From contig JAAYQD010000254.1 in assembly GCA_012519465.1 (NCBI GenBank), positions 1-8,020 of the forward strand: a DNA stretch of 8,020 bases, given 5' to 3'. Below, one piece after another: positions 1-5,141 of this stretch. The notes beneath the pieces are model-generated. The model was not told where the DNA came from, made no database searches, and worked only from the letters and a program-made list of their open reading frames with translations. Both the position numbers and the translations under genes were made by a program. Each line of letters starts with the position of its first letter. The stretch's first letter is position 1. The stretch comes from Candidatus Cloacimonadota bacterium (GTDB lineage Bacteria > Cloacimonadota > Cloacimonadia > Cloacimonadales > Cloacimonadaceae).

Positions 1-349
1 AGATCTGCTCCACCGTGTATTTGCCATCTTCCCAATAGCCCAATCCAATCAGGAAAGCGAGGGTATTGCCACGCCCCAGCCCGGTGGTTTCCAGATCCAA
101 CACCAAGAAGTCTTCCGGCTGCCAAGAGGTGTCTGTATTCAGTTTTGCCCAGGTCAAGATCACCTCTGGCAATACTTTGGGGTACAGGGGCAGCCCTTCC
201 GGGGTTTCGCCCTCCCAGGTTTGACGGATATAATAGACAGGATCCTCTTTGTGGGCGGAATACTCCCCCTCCACCATCGCTTGCAATGCTTCGCGGGTGA
301 GCTGTTTGAGATCCAGGGAATACGTATCCTTATCCAAGTTCATATCCAT
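1..349 (-). CDS. YprB-like ribonuclease H-fold protein, N-terminal part (cut by window edge)
   Basis: The first 116 codons are visible; the gene continues beyond base 1. Near the end of the visible part, residues 81-105 read FLVLDLETTGLGRGNTLAFL followed by IGLGY. This matches the first exonuclease motif (Asp85, Glu87) of the DEDD ribonuclease-H-like domain in YprB-type proteins, whose members typically read D-x-E-T-T-G-L followed by an AFLIGLGY-like segment. That family is predicted to bind two metal ions and cut nucleic acid, but its physiological role is poorly known. Residues 1-80 form a polar leader, with a YYIRQTWEG segment at 39-47. The start at 349 is chosen because AGGGTGG lies 5 bases upstream; the next ATG, two codons later, is an alternative. 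The gene is divergent from the marR-like gene. The remaining catalytic motifs lie outside the window, so activity cannot be judged. Confidence 0.75.
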   Translation of the reverse strand, partial: MDMNLDKDTYSLDLKQLTREALQAMVEGEYSAHKEDPVYYIRQTWEGETPEGLPLYPKVLPEVILTWAKLNTDTSWQPEDFLVLDLETTGLGRGNTLAFLIGLGYWEDGKYTVEQI

Positions 350-390
350 GAATACCACCCTAATGGGCGGGGCTGCCTTGTCAATAAGGA

Positions 391-421
391 ACTATAATTT
401 TGCTGCTTTTTGCCCTGCCAA
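391..421 (-). promoter_or_regulatory. Candidate sigma-70-type promoter for the YprB-like gene
   Basis: Read on the minus strand there is TTGGCA (421-416, five of six matches to TTGACA), a 19-base spacer, and TATAGT (396-391, five of six matches to TATAAT). It lies about 40 bases before the start codon at 349. The spacer is longer than the ideal 17 bases and the promoter consensus of this organism is unknown, so this is a tentative call. Confidence 0.3.
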
Positions 422-441
422 ACCTGTTATCTTCCTCATTA

Positions 442-500
442 ACCACCCTTGTCTCTCCTTTGTCTCGGCAAGGGTGAGACAAGGGTGGTACAAGGGTGGC
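442..500. repeat. Phased 11-bp repeat array forming a 14-bp inverted repeat
   Basis: Three head-to-tail 11-base units with core CAAGGGTG lie at 468-478, 479-489 and 490-500. Two units in the opposite orientation lie at 442-452 (ACCACCCTTGT, exact complement of the 479-489 unit) and 453-463 (CTCTCCTTTGT, diverged). As a result 442-455 and 476-489 are a perfect 14-bp inverted repeat around a 20-base loop. A weaker further copy (GCAAGAGGTGG) is at 507-517. The 11-base period places each unit on about the same face of the helix, as expected for cooperative protein binding. The stem could alternatively form a hairpin in RNA. The array lies between two divergent genes and is not followed by a T-run, so it is not an obvious terminator. 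Confidence 0.8.
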
Positions 501-538
501 TCATAGGCAAGAGGTGGGGAGGGGGATGGAAAATAATA

Positions 539-582
539 GTTGACAAGACAACGAATGAGGAAAGCTTGGTTGCCTTAACAAC
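539..582. promoter_or_regulatory. Twin palindromic sites, probable MarR operator
   Basis: Two copies of GTTG-N6-CAAC are centred 30 bases apart, at 539-552 and 569-582. MarR-family dimers commonly bind palindromes of this size with TTG/CAA half-sites, and their genes are usually autoregulated. The second copy ends 22 bases before the start codon of the MarR-like gene, so binding would be well placed to block transcription of the marR-MATE operon. A TTGACA hexamer overlaps the first site (540-545), but I see no good -10 element 16-18 bases after it, so the promoter itself is not assigned. Confidence 0.4.
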
Positions 583-604
583 TAATTTGTGATGGAAATA
601 AGTA

Positions 605-1051
605 ATGAAAAAGAGTATAGGACGCCTTGTTTCAATCCTTTACAGGAAGAATCAGGTGTATCTGGATATAGCCTTAAAGCCGCTGAATATCACGGCGGCG
701 GAATTGCCCTTCATCGCACGTCTCTTTGCGCGTGATGGTGTTTCTCAAGAGTATCTATCATCTTATCTGTCAATAGATAAGGCGGCCACTGCCAAGGCGG
801 TGAAGTCCTTGGCATTAAAGGGTTACGTGCGCAAAGACAAAAACCCCTCTGATAAGCGGGCAAACCAGATTTATATCACGGAATATGCCCTCAAGCAAAA
901 AGATGAGATTATGAAGAGGCTTCGTGAATGGACGGAGATCTTGACCCAAGGCATTGATAAGGCAGAGGTTGACACGATGCATACCGTTTTGGATAAGATG
1001 GTGAATCGGGTTGAAGACTGGGAAGCGCGCAGGCACGGGGAGGACGCATGA
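605..1051 (+). CDS. MarR-family transcriptional regulator
   Basis: This is a 148-residue protein, the usual length for MarR regulators, which bind palindromic DNA as dimers and release it on binding small, often toxic or phenolic, ligands. An N-terminal helix (MKKSIGRLVSILYRKNQVYL) leads to a winged helix-turn-helix. Residues 46-75 hold the helix-turn-helix (VSQEYLSSYLSIDKAATAKA then VKSLALKGYV). Residues 76-90 form the wing, with the family's D-x-R signature at Asp83-Lys-Arg85. Residues 94-140 are helical and probably dimerise. The stop overlaps the start of the MATE gene as ATGA, so the two are co-transcribed and translationally coupled. This arrangement resembles mepR-mepA in Staphylococcus, where MepR represses its own operon; the palindromes upstream suggest the same here. 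Ribosome-site match before the ATG is weak (GGAA about 9 bases upstream). The effector ligand cannot be inferred. Confidence 0.93.
   Translation: MKKSIGRLVSILYRKNQVYLDIALKPLNITAAELPFIARLFARDGVSQEYLSSYLSIDKAATAKAVKSLALKGYVRKDKNPSDKRANQIYITEYALKQKDEIMKRLREWTEILTQGIDKAEVDTMHTVLDKMVNRVEDWEARRHGEDA
1037..1051 (+). promoter_or_regulatory. Ribosome site and ATGA overlap coupling marR-like and MATE genes
   Basis: GGGGAGGA (1037-1044) lies just before ATG at 1048, inside the last codons of the upstream gene. The upstream stop TGA (1049-1051) overlaps that ATG. This fixes the MATE start and implies reinitiation coupling. Confidence 0.85.
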
Positions 1052-2499
1052 ACGAACTGAATAATCCTCTGGGTATAGAGAAAACCTCCACGCTGTTACG
1101 CAAGTTTTCCATCCCTGCCATCATCGGGATGGTGGTGAGTGCGCTGTATAACGTGGTGGATCGCATCTTCATCAGCAATGCGCCGGATATAGGCGAGCTG
1201 GGTTTGACGGGTATCACCATCGGCTTCCCCATCATGATTTTACAATTGGCGGTGGCGCTCTTGTTTGGCATCGGCGGAGCCACCTTGTTCTCCATCAAAT
1301 GTGGACAAAACAAGCCCAAAGAGGCTGATGAAATCTTGGGCAATACCTTCACGATGTTACTGCTGAGCGGATTGTTGTTCACAGTTCTGGGCATCTCCTT
1401 TCATGCGCCGATACTCAGGATGTTTGGTGCCAGTGAGCAGGCATTGCCATACTCAATGGCATATATGGGGATCATCTTTTATGGTTCCGTGTTCCAGATG
1501 ACCAGCCTGGGACTGAACCATCTGATGCGCGCCAATGGCAAGCCCAATCTGGCGATGATCACGATGTTTATGGGGGCAGGCACCAATATAGTGTTGGATT
1601 ATGTCTTCATCTTCATCTTCAAGATGGGGATGGCAGGTGCGGCGCTGGCTACCATCATTTCACAGGCGGTATCGATGACATGGATACTGGCAAACTTTAT
1701 CAAGAAAGACAATCCTCACCGCATCCAACTGCGCTATATGATGCCCAAATGGGCGCACGTAAGGCGCATCGCCAGCTATGGAACGCCCAGCTTCATGCTG
1801 CAAAGCGTGAATAGCCTGCTGCATTTAATACTCAATACCAAGCTGGCATTCCATGGTCAGGAATTGAGCATCGGAGTGGCGGGGATAGCATACAATGGGG
1901 GAGATTTGGCTGTGGCTGCCATGGGGATAGTGAATAGCGTGCAAACCATTCTGTTGATGCCCATTACCGGTTTGAACCAAGGTGTGCAGCCCATAGTGAG
2001 TTTCAATTTTGGTGCCAAAAAGTATCAGCGGATCAAATCCACGGAGTTTCAGGCGATGACTGCCGCCACGATCATTGTGGTGGTAGGATGGCTGATTACG
2101 CGGCTCTTTTCCTCACAGATAGTCACGCTTTTTAACCCCGATAGGGAACAGGGATTGATGAGTTTTGGCACTTTTGCCGTTTATACTTGGTTTTGGGGCT
2201 TGCCTTTGGTGGGCATGCAGATCTTGGGGGCAAATTTCTTCCAAGCCATCGGGCGTCCCGCAATAGCAATGACACTCACGCTCACGCGGCAGGTGTTGCT
2301 TTTGATCCCTGCCATCCTGGTGTTTTCACGCATCTGGGGGCTGAATGGCATTCTCTATGCGGCTCCCTTTGCCGATATCGTTTCAGCGGCGATTACCGGT
2401 ACCAGTTTCTACTTTGGATTGCGTGGTCTCTTGAGGAAAGGAGAGAAGGAGAGGGAGCTTGCAGCGCAAGCGTTGGGTGCTCAGGCAGCGAGCAGTTGA
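1048..2499 (+). CDS. MATE-family efflux antiporter, MepA-like
   Basis: This 483-residue inner-membrane protein has about twelve hydrophobic segments (roughly 21-42, 55-82, 98-118, 135-155, 168-192, 195-216, 243-263, 285-306, 336-355, 370-395, 405-428 and 433-458), the normal MATE plan of two six-helix halves. It should export organic cations or drugs in exchange for sodium or protons. Family signatures seen are NPLG at 6-9, SALYNVVDRIFI at 31-42, the half-1 motif R161-ANGKPNLAM, LDYVFIFIFKMGMAGAA at 183-199, AYNGGDLAVAAMGI at 281-294, GLNQGVQPIVSFNFGAKKY at 308-326, and QAIGRP at 399-404. The NPLG-type N-terminus and GGDLA segment fit the MepA-like branch better than NorM. A polar Ala/Glu-rich tail follows residue 462. 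Its coupling to a MarR gene supports drug-inducible efflux; the actual substrate is not shown by sequence. Confidence 0.93.
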   Translation: MNELNNPLGIEKTSTLLRKFSIPAIIGMVVSALYNVVDRIFISNAPDIGELGLTGITIGFPIMILQLAVALLFGIGGATLFSIKCGQNKPKEADEILGNTFTMLLLSGLLFTVLGISFHAPILRMFGASEQALPYSMAYMGIIFYGSVFQMTSLGLNHLMRANGKPNLAMITMFMGAGTNIVLDYVFIFIFKMGMAGAALATIISQAVSMTWILANFIKKDNPHRIQLRYMMPKWAHVRRIASYGTPSFMLQSVNSLLHLILNTKLAFHGQELSIGVAGIAYNGGDLAVAAMGIVNSVQTILLMPITGLNQGVQPIVSFNFGAKKYQRIKSTEFQAMTAATIIVVVGWLITRLFSSQIVTLFNPDREQGLMSFGTFAVYTWFWGLPLVGMQILGANFFQAIGRPAIAMTLTLTRQVLLLIPAILVFSRIWGLNGILYAAPFADIVSAAITGTSFYFGLRGLLRKGEKERELAAQALGAQAASS

Positions 2500-2520
2500 G
2501 AGATGCGGGGTACAAATAGA

Positions 2521-2542
2521 GAAAGCGGCATCAGCCGCTTTC
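2521..2542. terminator. Shared hairpin between convergent genes
   Basis: GAAAGCGGC and its perfect complement GCCGCTTTC make a 9-bp stem with a 4-base ATCA loop, 21 bases after the MATE stop and 27 bases beyond the stop of the convergent NlpC/P60 gene. On the minus strand it is followed by the moderately T-rich TCTATTTGT; on the plus strand there is no real T-run. It therefore looks best as a terminator for the minus-strand gene, and possibly a weak or protein-assisted one for the MATE operon. Confidence 0.7.
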
Positions 2543-2569
2543 CATAACTTGTAAACTGTAAACTGGATT

Positions 2570-3181
2570 CTAATTCCAGCTCAGCAAATTCTCCAACTCC
2601 GGAATACGCCCTGCATGCAGGAAGCGTTTGCCGTAGTAACTATTGGGATAGCTGTCTATCACTATCCCGCGGCTGGAGCTATGCATCATCTTAATCTGAC
2701 CGCCTGTGGTGTCTATCACCATGGTCACGTGTCCCACGGTTTTGGATGAAGCCGATCTCCCGGTAAAAAAGAGCAGATCGCCCTTTTGTACATCATTGAT
2801 GGAGATGCGGCTGGTGAAGGATGACATTTGGCGGGAGGTGCGGGGCAGCTTGACGCCTTCCAAAGAGTAGATATAGCCCACAAAGCCGCTGCAATCCATG
2901 ATATCGCCTTTGGGATTGCGGAATTTATAGGGGCGTCCCAGATATTGGCGCCCGTTTTCTATTACTTTATCCACGAGGTTTTCTTTGATGAGAAATGGAT
3001 GACGTTCCCGGATCAGAACCCTGATCAGGTTTTCCACTTCATCATCCACTTCGATGATGGTTGGGTTGGCAAAGGCCGTGGCAACAGAGCTCATGATAAA
3101 AAAGACTATCACCAATACGCTAAAGCGGATGCGCCTCAGCAGGGTCATTGCCGGTAGCGCGTTATATAACTTGTTAATCAT
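2570..3181 (-). CDS. Exported NlpC/P60 cysteine peptidase (peptidoglycan endopeptidase)
   Basis: The protein has 203 residues. Residues 12-38 look like a Sec signal: Arg-rich start (LLRRIRF), hydrophobic core (SVLVIVFFIM), small residues before a likely cleavage after Ala38 (AFA/NP). Residues 39-67 are a short linker. An NlpC/P60 domain fills about 70-195: Cys97 in the family motif D-C-S-G-F, LPRTSRQM at 112-119, KGDLLFF at 133-139, His151 in GHVTMVID, and His167 in MMHSSSRG. These are the expected catalytic Cys, His and third polar residue. Relatives cut peptide stems of peptidoglycan, usually between D-Glu and the diamino acid, in wall growth or turnover. No SH3 or LysM targeting domain is visible, so it is a minimal form. 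The start is uncertain: neither Met1 nor Met12 has a good ribosome site; Met12 would give a more typical signal-peptide length. The gene begins 81 bases after the importer operon, with no clear terminator between them, so read-through is possible. Confidence 0.9.
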   Translation of the reverse strand: MINKLYNALPAMTLLRRIRFSVLVIVFFIMSSVATAFANPTIIEVDDEVENLIRVLIRERHPFLIKENLVDKVIENGRQYLGRPYKFRNPKGDIMDCSGFVGYIYSLEGVKLPRTSRQMSSFTSRISINDVQKGDLLFFTGRSASSKTVGHVTMVIDTTGGQIKMMHSSSRGIVIDSYPNSYYGKRFLHAGRIPELENLLSWN

Positions 3182-3262
3182 AATGTATTTACGTGTCTCA
3201 CATTTGTTTTGTTTTTGATATGGTTATGAGTATGATGCAATATCCGTTCCAGAAGCCCCTGG

Positions 3263-5131
3263 CTACTTCTCCATGGGAACCACAATTCCTTTAATGATAA
3301 TGTTTTGGAAGAATACGAATACCGCCAGAGTGGGAATGGCAGCTATCACCAAAGCGGCATATCCCACGCTCACGCTGGCGCGTTGCATCAGGTTGTAAAT
3401 ATGCACCATGAGCGTCCACATGGATTGATCCTGACACACGATGAAGGCAAAGAGGAAATTGCGGTAGGCGGCGTTGAATGCACCCAGGGCAATCACAGCC
3501 AGGATGGGTTTGGAGAGCCAGAGGGTGAATTGCCAGAAGAGGCGAAATTCTCCCGCTCCATCCAGGGAGGCGCTCTCGTATATCTCCCGCGGGAGGCTAT
3601 CAAAAAAGCCCTTCAACAGAAAGATGAAATAACCATCTGCCGCGGCTGGCAGCACCAGCGCCCAGAAGGTATTGAGCAGGTTCAGTTTCTTCAGCATCAG
3701 GAAATTGGGAATGCCCATCACCATCGCTGGAAACGCCATGGTGAGCATGAACAGCATGATAAATTGATAGCTAAAACGCGGTTTGAAGCGGCTGAGCGCA
3801 TAGGCGGCCAGGGGATTCACCGTGATTGCCATCAGGATGGAAAGCAATACGTAGATGCCGGTATTGCGCAGGGAGCGCGCATCACTTAGCATCTGATCCA
3901 ACGCCATCTTATAGTTGCGGCTGATGAATTCCCAGCGGATGGCGCTTTTGCGCTCCTTGAAGCTATAATAATCCTGTTCCACTGTGGGGAAGGCGATCTC
4001 CTGCCAATCTAAGAGCTTGATCTGCCATGCATCCTCCAGCTGGGAGAGGCTGTGGTACTTATCCTCCAGCCAGTGGCGCCAATCCCATGCCAGGCTGCTG
4101 ATCCTGATATGCTCCGGCTGTGCCTGGTTTTGCACAAAGAAGCTGAGATCCTCCTGTACCACACCTCCGTCTGGCACTCGGTCTGGAATGGTGATATCGG
4201 CAAAAGAGCTGTAGGTAGCGTTCCACGTCTGATTGAGCAGCGTGATATTGTCGTATTTATCCCTCAGGCTGGCCTGGAATGCCGGCATCGCGCTGGCATC
4301 AATGCTGAGGTGGTTGATATTGATGATTTCCCGGGCATAGCGCAGCCAGGGTTCCCGCAGGTGATGCCCCTGGGGCGGACAGCTCTCTGGCAGCTGCAAT
4401 TGGTTCCAGGAGGTATAATTGCTGCCGTGTTCCGCGTTGTATTTATCCAAATCCCCACCATAAGCGGGGATGATTTCACTATTCACAAAGGCGCCATCTG
4501 GATTTACAAACAGCTTTTGATACAAAGGAACCGCCTGCTTGAACTCTCTGAAGCGCCCCAGATAGCCTTCCTGGGAGCTGGCAAACAGCCGGCGCATAAT
4601 CTCCTTTTCTTCCACCACTATTTCTTCCCAGCTCACCGCTCCCGTGCCATAGCGCTTGTTAAATTCCACCAGAGAGTTGGAATTCTCATCTCTCAGCATC
4701 TTGCGGTATTGCCGCTGTGCCAGGGGATAGACGCCTCTGCCGTAGTGTTCTGCCACATAATAGTGATACACGCCATAATCCGCCGTTTTGATGAATTCCA
4801 CCCAATCCTGATAGACAGCCGGATTGGGCTGTGCCGGAAGTGTCACCTCAGAAAAGGAAATCCAGCTCCCGGGATAGTTGTCCATCAGGCGGCTGCTTTC
4901 CTCGTTATACCTGCTTTCCAGATACTTTTGATAGAGGGGTTCATCTTGAAAGAGATAGGGCGGGATCAGCTCCATGCGGGTGCCATCCACTCCACTTTTG
5001 ATGGAGGAAGACAGCATCAGGGCAAAAGGATAAAGCATGGTGAGTGAGCCCAAAATCAAGAGCAGGTGCATGCTGAGATTGAGGATGCGGGTCTTGGGAT
5101 CGCGGCGCGCCACTTTGCCGATTATGCTCAC
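3263..5131 (-). CDS. MalG-type ABC sugar permease with a large repeat-containing periplasmic insert
   Basis: A 622-residue protein, more than twice the usual 270-300 of MalG-type permeases. Residues 21-43 are the first membrane helix (ending MLYPFALMLSSS). Residues about 44-420 are a hydrophilic, aromatic-rich insert. The rest (about 424-622) has five more helices. The ATPase-contacting EAA loop reads EIYESASLDGAGEFRLFWQF from residue 516, matching the family pattern E-A-A-x-x-D-G-A. In this family the loop after helix 1 faces outward, so the insert should be extracytoplasmic. I chose the GTG at 5131, which overlaps the upstream stop as GTGA and follows GGGAGGA; the longer ORF from an ATG at 5224 lies inside the upstream gene and adds 31 Gly/Gln/His-rich residues unlike a permease N-terminus. 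It should pair with the fused permease upstream. The nearest precedent for a big permease loop is the P2 loop of MalF, but that is in the partner subunit and at another position. Confidence 0.9.
   Translation of the reverse strand: MSIIGKVARRDPKTRILNLSMHLLLILGSLTMLYPFALMLSSSIKSGVDGTRMELIPPYLFQDEPLYQKYLESRYNEESSRLMDNYPGSWISFSEVTLPAQPNPAVYQDWVEFIKTADYGVYHYYVAEHYGRGVYPLAQRQYRKMLRDENSNSLVEFNKRYGTGAVSWEEIVVEEKEIMRRLFASSQEGYLGRFREFKQAVPLYQKLFVNPDGAFVNSEIIPAYGGDLDKYNAEHGSNYTSWNQLQLPESCPPQGHHLREPWLRYAREIININHLSIDASAMPAFQASLRDKYDNITLLNQTWNATYSSFADITIPDRVPDGGVVQEDLSFFVQNQAQPEHIRISSLAWDWRHWLEDKYHSLSQLEDAWQIKLLDWQEIAFPTVEQDYYSFKERKSAIRWEFISRNYKMALDQMLSDARSLRNTGIYVLLSILMAITVNPLAAYALSRFKPRFSYQFIMLFMLTMAFPAMVMGIPNFLMLKKLNLLNTFWALVLPAAADGYFIFLLKGFFDSLPREIYESASLDGAGEFRLFWQFTLWLSKPILAVIALGAFNAAYRNFLFAFIVCQDQSMWTLMVHIYNLMQRASVSVGYAALVIAAIPTLAVFVFFQNIIIKGIVVPMEK
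3986..4858 (-). repeat. Five degenerate 66-75-residue protein repeats in the permease insert
   Basis: Within the insert of the MalG-type permease, an eight-residue signature recurs: SFSEVTLP (4858-4835), SWEEIVVE (4633-4610), SWNQLQLP (4411-4388), SFADITIP (4207-4184) and DWQEIAFP (4009-3986). Distances between successive copies are 75, 74, 68 and 66 residues. Several copies are preceded by a matching helix-like stretch: YLESRYNEES, FNKRYGTG, YNAEHGSN, LRDKYDNITLLNQTW and LEDKYHSLSQLEDAW. After the signature come aromatic-rich segments such as WVEFIK, WLRYAR and FFVQNQ. I infer repeated small domains. The K-Y-x-x-x-x-x-L-N-x-x-W pattern followed by S-[FW] recalls a segment of some GH42-type beta-galactosidases, where it lies near the sugar-binding barrel. 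That likeness is from memory and untested. Confidence 0.65.
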
Positions 5132-5141
5132 AAATCCTCCC
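5128..5141 (-). promoter_or_regulatory. Ribosome site and GTGA overlap fixing the second permease start
   Basis: On the minus strand GGGAGGA (5141-5135) precedes GTG (5131-5129), which overlaps the stop TGA (5130-5128) of the upstream gene. The strong site and the 4-base overlap decide the start and imply translational coupling, giving matched amounts of the two permease halves. Confidence 0.8.

Noticed and set aside
442..500. CRISPR array
   Set aside because: The units are 11 bases long and directly adjacent with no spacers, and no cas gene is present.
249..506. 85-codon plus-strand frame across the left intergenic region
   Set aside because: It is antisense to the YprB-like start, runs through the repeat array and resembles no protein family.
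540..545. TTGACA as the -35 box of the marR-like gene
   Set aside because: No acceptable -10 hexamer lies 16-18 bases downstream (561-570 reads AAAGCTTGGT); the hexamer is more simply explained as part of the palindromic site.
2550..2563. Tandem TGTAAAC TGTAAAC between the hairpin and the NlpC/P60 stop
   Set aside because: Only two 7-base copies in a short convergent gap; likely slippage with no evident role.
4052..5047. 331-codon plus-strand reading frame
   Set aside because: It is antisense to the MalG-type permease, whose membrane helices and EAA loop are clear. The antisense product is rich in His, Ile and Gln with no domain pattern, a typical shadow frame.
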